Source: Chimonanthus salicifolius
Lineage: Eukaryota > Streptophyta > Magnoliopsida > Laurales > Calycanthaceae
Length of the DNA stretch: 64,000 bases
Direction: 5' to 3'
Assembly (NCBI GenBank): GCA_013350335.1
Contig: CM023538.1
Coordinates: 54,108,769 to 54,172,768 of the forward strand
Shown: piece by piece, positions 11,511-22,141 of the stretch
Numbering within the stretch: the first letter of the stretch is position 1
Layout: each line of letters begins with the position of its first letter
Program-made: the position numbers and the translations under genes
Notes under the pieces: model-generated
Told to the model about the DNA's origin: nothing
What the model saw: the letters and a program-made list of their open reading frames with translations, nothing else
Databases searched by the model: none

Positions 11511-13059
11511 CCAACCATTAATTAATGCCATCGAGCCACTTCTTTTTTCATGTTTTTTTAGCACGTTTCTTTTTTCATGTTTTATTCATCATAATGTTTA
11601 ATTTATATGTTGTTTCAAAATTGTCATGAACATGTATTTGTTCTTTATGGTTTAGATTTTCAATATGTGCACCACAAGTCACATGTGAATAGAGTTTACA
11701 AGTTTTGAGTTGTATCTTTACAAATATTGATATGACAGCATTCGAAAAAGAATATGACAAATGAATGAAAGTTTCTATCTACCTTAGCAGGAGTAGTGTG
11801 ACTCCTTTACTCCTTAGTGTGATATCAAAGATCCTTGTGTGAAACGAGGTATCATCTACTTTTTTCTCTCTTTTCTTCTCTTTTCTTCTTTTCTTCTATG
11901 TTTTTTTCTCTTTTATCTTCCATTTCCCCCTATTTTCCTTTTCTTTTCCTTCCCTTGCCCTTCCTTTTCCCTTTCTTTCCCATACCTCAACCCCAAGACC
12001 CATACTACCCCAAAAAGAGGCCGAAATCCTGGTGTCATAGTTTCAGATCCATTCCAAAAGTCATCCCAATTTTGTTTCCATAGTTGAATGTTATGATGTT
12101 CCGACCTATTTTGATGTTTCGTTTTGGAAAAGATAGCATAAAATGAAAATAAAAAATACAACTGAAATATGGAACAAAGAACAAACTAAAAAAAATATTG
12201 AAATTAATTATTTTATCATTTTGCACTAGTCTACACAACTAAAAACATAAACTGCCATTAAATATCAATTTATGATTGTAATATCAAGTTATAATATAAT
12301 TATCAAATACTGATTCAAGGGGGCTTGAATTTTCTCATAGGAATCAAGTAAGAATCCAATTAGACCAAATAAACACAAGAAATACCAAAACTCAAAACTC
12401 AACAAAGTCGCACCTGCTCCATTTCTTTTCTTTTTTTGTGTCAGATCCACAAAAAAACAACCATATGGGACTAAAAATAGATTTAATGAACTAGAAATGG
12501 CCCCAATTTCAGCCCAAAATTCAATTTTTAGCCACTTGATCTTAGGTGGCCAAAATCACCATGCTGTCCTTTTAAAAGAAATTATGGACACCTAATGATT
12601 TTGACTACTAACATTGAATGACTAAATTTTAGGCTGAATTTTGGTCCCACTTGTAGATCATGAAGTATAATTTTAATATGTACAATTAGATTTTGTACGA
12701 ATTTGACCAAAATCTTAAAAGAAAAAAAATACAAAAACATTAGAGCAAAATGGCTCGGGTAACACTGGGCAGTTTCACCCATTTTGCTGGAATTGAACTC
12801 GTTACCAATCAGAACAAACTGAAACAGTGCAGAAAGGGCTAGAATGAAGCCCGATACCAAATCTAAGTGTTTCATTCCATTTTTTGGTCAAAATTGGAAT
12901 GTTCCAGCCATCTGGCCAGAATATGTACAATAAGATTTAGTACGAATTTGACTTATGGCACACATTTCATGACAACTTTGGAACACATATAAATCAAACA
13001 ATTTGACACTAACAAAATATGAAGAAAACAAGTGCCCTTATGGAACTTATCAATGTTCA
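11511..13059. other. Spacer between inverted gypsy arms
   Basis: No coding signal. It contains a CT-rich tract (about 11850-12000) that generates spurious Phe/Ser/Leu frames on the plus strand and Lys/Gly/Glu frames on the minus strand. It may be decayed LTR interior. Confidence 0.35.
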
Positions 13060-13330
13060 AATCAGCCTAATTCACGAACAAACGTCTCATATAATATACA
13101 TGGTTGGATTGGGCCAAATCCTCAAACTTGTTGCTAGATCAGTGCAAAATCTAACCTATCAATGGTTGGATCTATCTCTATCAATAGTCTGATATATTAG
13201 AAAGAAGTCAAAAGATCACCATCCAACCATATTAAGGTGAAAAGTAGATTCTAACACTTTTCTCTTCAGTGGCGTTCCCAAGATCCTAGCTCCATAGTGT
13301 CCTCATCACTAGTATACTTGGTGTTGTCAC
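13060..13330 (-). repeat. Gypsy 3' end/LTR arm, right member of an inverted pair
   Basis: The reverse complement matches 11255-11510 over more than 200 bp with indels (GGATGGTGATCTTTTGAC, TTTCTAATATAT, TTTGAGGATTTGGCCCAATC). Its distal part reads on the minus strand as D-E-D-T-M-E-L-G-S, the counterpart of N-E-D-I-M-stop-L-W-S near 11265-11290. It is therefore a second gypsy 3' end lying head-on to the first. Confidence 0.5.
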
Positions 13331-13570
13331 ACAGTAAATTATATGTTATAATGTGCGGCAAGTTTTTTGTTTTTTGGCATCTTCATTTATTTCTCAATTT
13401 ATGTAAAAGGAATTACCACTGAAAAGAAAAAAATTACTAAATAGTTATTTCATAGAGTGCATTCTTCAAATATGGGAAGGAAATAGGAGCACCGTAGTTC
13501 AATTTTAATATGATTTAGTTTTTCTACAATGGTCTAGGGGGTTAGTGTGCTTGTAGGTTGTTTGCTTAAT

Positions 13571-14988
13571 TCTTTTACTAGATTTCTTCTACCTTCTAAT
13601 GACAGTAGTCAATGGCACACACCTTAATTGCAATTAAGCACCTAGTAGGGCACCAAATCCATTTTGCGCCTCACCTACTTTCTAGCGCATTTTGTGCCTA
13701 GACCCTCACCTAGTTTCTTTTGAAACTTTTTCTATTATAAGCCTGTTTTTAAAGATTCTTGTAATAGCTAGTAATTTATAGCTAAGATGAATTAATTGAT
13801 AGTAATAATAAAAATTCTAATTATTTGACAATATACTTCTGCATGTATAATGTGCTAGGAAGCCCTGATTCGTCCATCTTTACACTCAACTACTGTTCCA
13901 CCTTTGTAAGTGTTGCCTCACCTTTTTTTGTTGATCTCTGACGTCAGCTATGCACTAACATGGATATGCCTAGCCTCTTCACTCTTAACCAGTCACTAGG
14001 CCCAAACAGATCAACCCATCTAATTCACACCCCATCCCACCCCATCTTTTACTAGATTTCTTCTACCTTCTAATGACAGTAGTCAATGGCACACACCTTA
14101 ATTGCAATTAAGCACCTAGTAGGGCACCAAATCCATTTTGCGCCTCACCTACTTTCTAGCGCATTTTGTGCCTAGACCCTCACCTAGTTTCTTTTGAAAC
14201 TTTTTCTATTATAAGCCTGTTTTTAAAGATTCTTGTAATAGCTAGTAATTTATAGCTAAGATGAATTAATTGATAGTAATAATAAAAATTCTAATTATTT
14301 GACAATATACTTCTGCATGTATAATGTGCTAGGAAGCCCTGATTCGTCCATCTTTACACTCAACTACTGTTCCACCTTTGTAAGTGTTGCCTCACCTTTT
14401 TTTGTTGATCTCTGACGTCAGCTATGCACTAACATGGATATGCCTAGCCTCTTCACTCTTAACCAGTCACTAGGCCCAAACAGATCAACCCATCTAATTC
14501 ACACCCCATCCCACCCCATCTTTTACTAGATTTCTTCTACCTTCTAATGACAGTAGTCAATGGCACACACCTTAATTGCAATTAAGCACCTAGTAGGGCA
14601 CCAAATCCATTTTGCGCCTCACCTACTTTCTAGCGCATTTTGTGCCTAGACCCTCACCTAGTTTCTTTTGAAACTTTTTCTATTATAAGCCTGTTTTTAA
14701 AGATTCTTGTAATAGCTAGTAACTTATAGCTAAGATGAATTAATTGATAGTAATAATAAAAATTCTAATTATTTGACAATATACTTCTGCATGTATAATG
14801 TGCTAGGAAGCCCTGATTCGTCCATCTTTACACTCAACTACTGTTCCACCTTTGTAAGTGTTGCCTCACCTTTTTTTGTTGATCTCTGACGTCAGCTATG
14901 CACTAACATGGATATGCCTAGCCTCTTCACTCTTAACCAGTCACTAGGCCCAAACAGATCAACCCATCTAATTCACACCCCATCCCAA
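13571..14988. repeat. Three tandem copies of a 474-bp unit
   Basis: The unit starts TCTTTTACTAGATTTC at 13571, 14045 and 14519, exactly 474 bp apart. The copies are nearly identical; I see one substitution (GTAATTTATAG in units 1 and 2, GTAACTTATAG in unit 3). There is no coding frame and no transposon signature. Such identity means very recent duplication or an assembly artefact, the latter possible because a C21 run follows directly. Confidence 0.93.
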
Positions 14989-14998
14989 CCCGCGGGCG

Positions 14999-15019
14999 CC
15001 CCCCCCCCCCCCCCCCCCC
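14999..15019. repeat. C21 homopolymer in a GC-rich patch
   Basis: A run of 21 C follows CGCGGGCG and precedes TCCCGAGCC, in otherwise AT-rich DNA at the exact edge of the 474-bp array. This is unusual for plant intronic DNA. Confidence 0.9.
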
Positions 15020-16179
15020 TCCCGAGCCGACAATAATGAAAAAAATTGCCAATTTTTTTTAAATTAAAAAATTTCAAATCATATGTACTCCAGCTATGTC
15101 TTCCCCTACAAAACACACATCTTAGCTATTAAGAATTAAAAAATCTAACATGTTGTCATGTCAACATGCCTCAAGAGAGTATTCCCTTTGCTTTATTTCT
15201 TCTTAATGCTTTCCCTTGTTCCTTAGCTTTCCTCTTCCATGGTGGTGATCATCTTCTTAATTCTATTTCATCATTCCTAATTCTGTCTCAGATGGTGGTT
15301 AATTACATTAGGTTCATTACAAATGGATGAATTATCTGTAACAAGTTACATGATACTAGTTAATGTCATGGCATTTTCTGTGTGGCATGTGAACTAGAGG
15401 ATCCACTGTCTTCTTACACTGACTGTAGAGCCCCTGCAATCCCGTGAATACAAAATTTCTACAGTTATCTGAATATTTCCTCAGTGCAAAATTATGGCCT
15501 TTATTCTATTTCTTTGGATGATTCTGAATTCCATTCATTGAGTTTTATATGTGAAAGTCTGAAAAAAATCACAACTTTACAACATAAATTTTCTACGATA
15601 GTAGTGGTCCCCGGTGATCTTAAATGTTTTGGAAGCAAAATAGACAAACCATACCTTTTTATTACCATTAACCTTTTAACTAAATTACCACTAATTTTTT
15701 TAATAGTTTCTTTTCTTAGTTTTAAATTCTTCTATTATGAACTTAATTATATATATCTTGAATTTAGACACTTTCCTTTTTATTGTTAATTTGTTAGGAT
15801 TTTACATTTTTTTTTAACACTTAATTCTATAGATATCTATTTTATTTCAAAACTATCAAAATACAATTCTTGAAAAAGAAAAATCATCATGCTATTAAGT
15901 TGCTACAGAATTGGCAATAAAACATTTTTTAAAATTTCAATTTTACCCTATACATAGCAGATCTCAAAGCTAGTAAGTAAATTATAGAAATACATATACA
16001 TACATATGCTAATGTTTCAATGAATTTCATTACAGAAAGCAGGAAAAGAACAAGAAAAATTTGCTTCAGAAAGTCCACAAGCCACATGGTATCACCAAAG
16101 GTGACACAGTAGATGAAACCCAATGGCCCAAAAGGTTAACAGAAGAACATCACAGCTAGAAGAGAAAGTACACACTTAC
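15020..16179. other. Intronic DNA up to RING-H2 exon 2, nothing recognised
   Basis: AT-rich sequence. A 101-codon frame at 15484-15789 has no motif and no coding bias, so I do not treat it as a gene. Confidence 0.4.
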
Positions 16180-16277
16180 TGGGCATCTTCTCCAGATGAG
16201 AAAAACTCATCGCTGTACTTCTTTGTAGGAAAGTTTGCTATCACAACAGGCTCCAAGCCATGAAGTCCTCGTTCTAG
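16180..16277 (-). CDS. RING-H2 finger protein (ATL type), exon 2
   Basis: This is a 98-bp exon. The acceptor is a T-rich stretch ending in AACAG before 16277, and the donor GTAAGTG follows 16180. It translates as LERGLHGLEPVVIANFPTKK followed by YSDEFFSSGEDAQ. This is the linker just before the RING in ATL proteins and includes the conserved GL-x-P-x-V-I-x-x-FP stretch (the GLD-type motif). The phase is right on both sides: exon 1 ends on a full codon (…DLSL), and exon 2 ends with two bases of a Gln codon completed by exon 3. The exon is too short to have been found by open-frame length. It is recognised by its sequence and splice sites. Confidence 0.85.
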
Positions 16278-17216
16278 CTGTTTCATGAAAAAAGTAAACA
16301 AATCGTTCAGCAAATTCTAATGAATTCAATATTCAAATCAAAATATTAAAATCATTAAAAAATTAAAAATTTCAATCTAATTGACAGAACCAATTACCAA
16401 AATTTAGACCAAACCTAAATCACCAACACAGGATCAGAACCAAATGACCAAATTTAATCGAAACCCAAATCAAACAAACCTAGCAAATTTAATCAAATAT
16501 CATATCACCAAAACTTAATCAAAACTCGAATCTTCAAGATCACCAAAATTGAAGCAAGATCAAAATTCTCAACTTTAATCAAGAGACAAATAACCAACAT
16601 GTATCAACATTCAAATCAAGACATTGCCAAAATTTAATCAAAACCAAAATCCCCAAACTTCCATCAACATCCAAATCATAAAATGTATCATCGTCATCAC
16701 AACCAATACACCACCAAAACGTATCAAAACGCGAAATATCAAAATGTAGTCAATACCCAAATCAGCAAATTACCAAATTAATCAAAATCACCAAATTTAA
16801 TCAAATGCCAAATCACCAAAATTAATTCAAAATGCAAAATGATCAAAATTTAATCAAATCTCAATGAGCCAAATTCTAATCAAAACCCAAAAAGCATAAT
16901 TAAATCAAATTTCAAAATGGCCCAAAATCTTATGGAAACCAAGCAATCATATTCTAGTCAGAACCCAAATCATCAAAATTCAATCCAAACCTATATAAGG
17001 AAAATGACCAAAATTAAATCAAAATTCAACAAAGCCAAGTTCTAATTAAAAAACCATATCACCAAAATTTAATCAAAATCCAAATCAAGAAAGTCATCAA
17101 AAGTTAACTGAAACCCAAGTCAAGAAAGAATAAAAAAACTAAAAACTAAAACAGGATCACCGAAAATGTAATCAAACCCAAATCACAAAAAATAATGATA
17201 ATAAGGAAAATCATAC
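16278..17216 (-). other. Intron 1 of the RING-H2 gene, made of degenerate short repeats
   Basis: Most of this 939-bp intron (about 16380-17150) is a degenerate A/C-rich tandem pattern. Words such as CCAAATCACCAAAATTTAAT and AATCAAAACCCAAATC recur every 25-30 bp on the plus strand. Donor GTATGA at 17216 and the acceptor at 16278 are canonical. Confidence 0.65.
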
Positions 17217-17376
17217 CAAGCTGAGATCTGATCGAGCAGTGATAGGAAATGAGCGCCGGGCGGCAGTCAGTTGAATCCGAGCGCAGATGAGCCTCGTGCA
17301 AACAAATACAATGAACATAGGTACTCACTGCAAATCCAATCACCGTCATCACCAGATTGATGCCTGAAGCAATCAT
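17217..17376 (-). CDS. RING-H2 finger protein (ATL type), exon 1, with a frame break
   Basis: The ATG at 17376 starts MIASGINLVMTVIGFAVST. It continues one base out of frame as MFIVFVCTRLICARIQ and then AARRSFPITARSDLSL, ending at a GT donor. The two pieces together form a single N-terminal transmembrane segment and a basic cytosolic stretch, as in ATL7/ATL58/ATL59-like proteins. The break is one extra base at about 17317-17322 (ACCTATG where AC-ATG is expected). The exon is 160 bp, and 159 would keep frame through exon 2. The unbroken frame 17412-17146 is therefore misleading, because it leaves the family sequence after VST and reads into the intron. Confidence 0.8.
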
Positions 17377-18150
17377 GGTTCCTTCTGAGGAATGCCCCCT
17401 TTCACATTCCACTCTAACTATTCATAAGCTTATTACACCCTCCCCTCCAATCCCAGAATTCCAAATTTTAACACCTCTAAAGCTTCTCATGTTCTTCCCA
17501 AAATAACATGGCAAATTACTTCTCTCCCTTCCATACCGGAAGCTGTAGATCTGTACTTTCTCATAATCTTCCCGAGATGCCCCTCTCAAAGACACGCCCA
17601 ATCTTGTCACCTCAGTAGTCTGTAACTTCTTTCTTCTTCAAATCCTACTCAAAGACACCTATTCGTCTCCCTCTCCCTTCGCTTGCGATCCTCCGACATG
17701 TTTCCCAAAATGCCCCTGCAAATAATGAACTCCTTCAAGTTCTCACGAGTAAGAAAATGAAGAATCCTGGAAACAAGGTTTGGAAGGAAGGGACTGGATT
17801 CCAAGACATGGAGGCGCAAAGTGGGAATGAGGGGCAGAATTGGAATTGAAGGCAGAAAATCTCTGAAGGCACGGCTCGTCTTCAAAATCTGAATCGAATC
17901 TAGATTCTATAGGCATCGGAAGTCTGAGCGTGTGTTAAAACGTAAAAAGCAGAACAGCGTGGGGGGACTTTTGCAAAACAGAAGATTCATGTTGTAAGTT
18001 GCAAGGTTGGGGGGACTTTTGCAAAATGGAAGATTCTGTTGTTAGTTGTAAGTTGCAAGTTGTAAGTTGTAATTGAGTGCCGAGAAGATTCAATAAGCAA
18101 CTTAGGCAACGAGAGAATTCGAGATATAGTTTTTATATATATTTTTTTTT
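17377..18150 (-). promoter_or_regulatory. Upstream region of the RING-H2 gene
   Basis: This is GC-richer than its surroundings, as for a 5' UTR/promoter. It contains a short imperfect tandem pair (GGGGGGACTTTTGCAAAA near 17960 and 18010) and several GTAAGTTGCAAGTTGTAAG words. On the minus strand TATATATAAAAA (18131-18142) could be a TATA box. The open frames at 17422-17610 and 17649-17885 show no motif. Confidence 0.35.
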
Positions 18151-20007
18151 TATTTTTAAAATACTAATATTAAAATAATGAACAAAATCTTCAAACTCAT
18201 CATATTCAATTATATAATTTCTCATTTTATTTTTTATAATTTTAAATAAATTTCTCTTATTTTAGATGATAATATGATAAGAGTAGGTCAAATTATTTCA
18301 GCTCATCAAATTTAATAGTAAAATCTCTTGTTTTTATCTTTTAGTATTTTTACATAACTTTATTTTATTTTAACGCTAATATAATAAGATCAAATCTTTC
18401 AGACTCATCAAATTAAATTTTAATTTTTTCTATTTTGGCCATTTTTAAGATGAATTTTTTATTGTTATCTACCATGTAAGAAAATTATAACTGTTAAAAG
18501 ATGGGGTTAAGATCCATCTGATGATCATCTCAAACTGTCCTTTTTTAGGTCAAGTGCAACTGGTTGTATGGGTCACATCAATCTATTTTTATTTCTTTAT
18601 TTTTATTAAAATATAATTATACATAATAAAAGTAAACTTGATGCACCATAAGCAGATCATGTTTTAGTAAAAAATTCAAATTCAACTATTGGTCGTCTAT
18701 AAATTTTTTTTTTTAAGTTGAGGATGTCCAATCATTTTGGCAACTAAGATTAAGAAGATTGAAATTAAATCTTAATCTCAAATTTAATTTAATTGTACCA
18801 CATCAAATCTAATTTTCAGCCCATACAATTGATTTTTAACGGGTCTAAACAAGTGTGATCAATCGCACCTGATGTGCACTAAAGTAACAAAAATACGATA
18901 TTATATGGTTTTGATTACTAAGATTGAGTGTTGTGAAATTGAATTTATATATGAAATTTATTATGTTTGTAGCACATAAGGCCAATTTCAATCCATGCGG
19001 ATGATTTTTTAATGGGCCTAAACTTTGAAGAAAAAAAATAAAGGAATTGAAACTAAGGTAATAGTATATATATATATATGGATAAAAACACCCTTCACTC
19101 TCATATAGTAACAAAAGATGATTTGATCCTTTATTTTTTGTGATGTAGGGTATATCCTTTTGAAAATGATGGGAAGAAAAAATAATTATTTAATTATGTA
19201 ATCATTTAATCTTGTAATTTTTGGACCAGATTTTAATAGTTAAAAATCGTTGATTTTTCGTGGCCCATTTTAAAATATGATAATTGATGAAATACTTTCT
19301 CTTGAATTACATCATCTATAAAGTCCTTTATCCATTTTAATTAATCATATAGGACTCAATCCATGATAAATATACAATCTCCCATGAGAAAATCAATATT
19401 CTAATCTCTCTAGAGTTGAGAGATAGGTACTCTCTCATTGTCATATTTTTAATTGTTTGCTTTAAACTAAACAATTAATTGTTAAACAAGAATTTTACCC
19501 CAATTTCTATTTCATTTGTATTAGTTGAGGTAATTATAAATATCTAATTAAACTAAGTTTTTAAGCATCTCAATAATCTTCATTTATAAGATTAGGTGGA
19601 CCTTGATGCATCAATGCCACATTTTGTGAGAGAATCAATCTTCAATTTGTATTGTCCTTTGATTTAAGTTTTTTTAATAATAATAATAATATATATATAT
19701 ATATATATATTTAAAAGAAAATAAAAAATTGACTTTAAACTTTGGACACCATCAGTCTCAAATAGATTACATTCTAATGAAATTAGAGAAGTGACAAAAT
19801 TTTGAAGTCACATCAAAGAGATAAGTAAGAAATCCTCTAAAAATAAAGTGTTGAGCGGAAAAAAAGATTAAATAAATAAATATGCAGAAAAACATGGACC
19901 CCACCAAGTTATTTAATAAAATAGAAATATTTATTGAACAAGTAGTTGGTCTAAAAGAATTTAAAAGAAATAAACCATGACATGAGTGACATTCCGTTAC
20001 TAGAAGT
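18151..20007. other. AT-rich intergenic DNA
   Basis: No gene. There is a (TA)n run near 19064-19078 and a (TAA)n/(TA)n run at about 19676-19712. Two stretches ending GATTTTTAACGGGTCTAAAC (18829) and GATTTTTTAATGGGCCTAAA (about 19003) look like diverged copies of one repeat. Confidence 0.4.
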
Positions 20008-21545
20008 ATGCAAGACCTAGAGGGGGTGAATAGGTCTGATCCAATTTTATTTTTCTTTTTAAAATAAATCAATTTAACATATGTGCAGTGGAATAAACGT
20101 GTGTGCAAGTGATAAATAAATGAATCAAACCATTAAAACAAACCACACATGTACAACGATATATAGTGATTCGGTTCACCTGAACCTACATCCACTGTTG
20201 GACTCACCCTCTCTAAGGCTATCCCAAATCCACTATGTATGGGAGTCACACCCAAACATTACAACCTATTTTTGAAGGTTCGACTGCCCTAGTTTATTCC
20301 TTGACACCTATTTTTTAAGGTGGTTCAATCACACTGATCTAATCCACCATACAATGATAAACATAGTAAACAGAGAATACTTGCCTTGGGTCTTAACAAT
20401 TCTTCAAAATGTGTATTCTTTTTGTAGATATCTCTGCGCCTTCTTCCTTTAGATCAGGTCCATCTTTGTTGAGTATTGGCAATAGGACATGGATATAACT
20501 GATTTTGGGTCCTAGAAAAACATCATCATCTTCATCATTAATGAAGTATTGAATACATGATTATATCCTTCTTAAAGGATAATGAAGATGGAGTGATGAG
20601 GGGCTGAAAGCTCTCAGATAGTTGTTCTGTATTTTCCAATGTTCAGGACTGTCTTTTGAATTAAGCCAGCCGTGTATTTATAAGACAGTTTTGTGATGAC
20701 TGAGTCTCAAGGTCTCCAGGTTCTCTTCGAGGCCTCCAGGCTGTAAATAGTAATATGACTCACTAAATTTGCCTGATTTCAAACCATTCTTCTAATCATA
20801 TTGAGTCAATGACCAACTCACTAAATTGACATCTGTCCTTGATTGCTAAACATGATAATTTGACTTATCAAAACATGAGGTGGCAAGATAATTTTCAAGG
20901 ATCTTTTAAAATCAAAGGGAGCCTCTTGAAATATTCAAGTTTTGTAAGATTGTCAATCACTTGAGTGGACTCCTTGAATTTCCAGATTTGCATATGATTG
21001 CAAATCACCTTGAGACTTTTATCCCTTATTAGATTGAGGAGCCTTCTCAAGGTTTTCAATTATAACCATGATTGCCAATCATGATGAATGCATATCCTTT
21101 TTAGATTTTTCATAATCAAGGAGCCTCTAAAGCTTTTCCCTCTTAGATTTTGATTGACATAAAGTCAAAGGACAGCTAGGCTTAGGTGCACACATTAGTT
21201 ACAAGCTGTCACGATTCTCCCAAACGATCTCGAGGCCTCCAGGCTGGGGACCAATGATTTTCACAGATTCAGCCAGACTGGTTTTCTCATATTTCAGTCT
21301 CGAGGCCTCGAAGCTGAAACCTATTCTCAGATTTCCCAATTATGAAGCCATTGACTTCTAGGGTAATTTGGGCTTGACCTAAGGTCCACTAGGGTCTACT
21401 TACATGTGTGCCAATCATGTGTAGACTGTAGAACCTTCAATGTGTAGTAGATCTTCATGCGATCTTCAGACTTTGACATCTTCTTAAATCTTCCAAGGCA
21501 AGGTCCAACACACTCGGTCACGGAATTGACAATACATAAACTAGG
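20008..21545. repeat. Unclassified repeat-like block
   Basis: No coding frame. It begins near GACCTAGAGGGGGTGAATAG, a phrase that in my experience recurs in dispersed plant repeats. It contains several CTCGAGGCCTCCAGGCT-like words (about 20711, 20727, 21229, 21299). No LTR pair is visible. It may be an LTR or untranslated part of a large retroelement. Confidence 0.3.
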
Positions 21546-21670
21546 TCAAATTGAAGCACTAACAATGAGCTGTTATTAAGGAAAAGAGCTATCAACAAAG
21601 CCATAAGTAAAACTACATGTTAACTTACAATAATTTTTATGTTTCAACGTTTCAAACTTTTTAACCCACA

Positions 21671-21837
21671 TGGGTGTAGTTCAACTGGTTGCCTCCCGCC
21701 TCAGGAAGCGGGAGGTTGTGGGTTCAAACTCCCATGGCCTAAGCTTCGTGTGCCCTAGGGGTAGTGGACTTACCCGTGGGGGGTTTACGCTGGGTATCCT
21801 GCGCTTTCCCACACATAAATTAAAAAAAAAAAAAAAA
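21671..21837 (+). mobile_element. tRNA-derived SINE, second family
   Basis: It has an A box (TAGTTCAACTGG, 21677-21688), a B box (GGTTCAAACTCC, 21721-21732), a 3' region ending CACACATAAATT and a poly(A) tract at 21822-21837. It is related to the copies at 24629-24789 and 25866-25950 through the shared TTTACGCTG / CACA-TAAATT 3' end. No clear target duplication was found. Confidence 0.72.
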
Positions 21838-21974
21838 CTGGAGATATATAATTTTTTAAGTTTGACCAACAACATATTGGCTGTTGAAGTCGGTCGAACT
21901 CGGGAAAAATTCAAACAACAGCCAATATTCCAAAAATGAATATTTTGTCCCAAGTTTGTAAAAGAAAATTTTGG

Positions 21975-22129
21975 CCAATGAGAGAGAGAGGTGATAATTT
22001 CAGATTATATTAGTCTAATGAAAAACAAAGAATATAAATATATAAACAAAAGATTAAACTACCCTTATACACAAAAGTCTAAACTACCCCTGATGAATGA
22101 TACAAGAAAAATGCAATCATCTCTATCAC
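21975..22129 (-). repeat. Probable copia LTR start (partial)
   Basis: On the minus strand, just after the end of the copia coding fragment, a purine stretch (AACAGGGG) is followed by TGATAGAGATGATTGC. This fits a polypurine tract and LTR start. The sequence then resembles LTR-type AT-rich DNA. No partner LTR is present. Confidence 0.4.
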
Positions 22130-22141
22130 CCCTGTTCAAGC

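Larger units (their letters stand above)
5410..16179 (-). other. Intron 2 of the RING-H2 gene, about 10.8 kb, filled with transposon debris
   Basis: The limits are a canonical donor (GCCCA|GTAAGTG at 16180/16179) and acceptor (GGTCAG|GTGC at 5410/5409). The joined codons restore EDAQ-CTIC across the boundary, as expected for this family. Inside are an L1 tail (6069-6224), a copia relic (7960-10040), a gypsy relic (10130-11300), an inverted gypsy end (13060-13330), a 3 x 474 bp array (13571-14988) and a C21 run. No competing host gene is visible. Confidence 0.75.

Noticed and set aside
12582..12875. 97-codon minus-strand frame
   Set aside because: No motif, and it lies within the decayed spacer of the intron.
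13571..14988. CRISPR-like or satellite array
   Set aside because: Three long contiguous units without spacers, in a plant intron. This is a simple tandem duplication.
15484..15789. 101-codon plus-strand frame
   Set aside because: AT-driven hydrophobic composition, no motif, inside an intron of the opposite strand.
19767..20108. 113-codon minus-strand frame
   Set aside because: Low-complexity Phe/Leu/Ile composition, no recognisable domain and no splice context.
21671..21745. Possible tRNA gene from A and B boxes and a GCCTCCCGCC hairpin
   Set aside because: The sequence continues into a non-tRNA 3' region and poly(A), as in a SINE, and the 5' and 3' ends do not pair.
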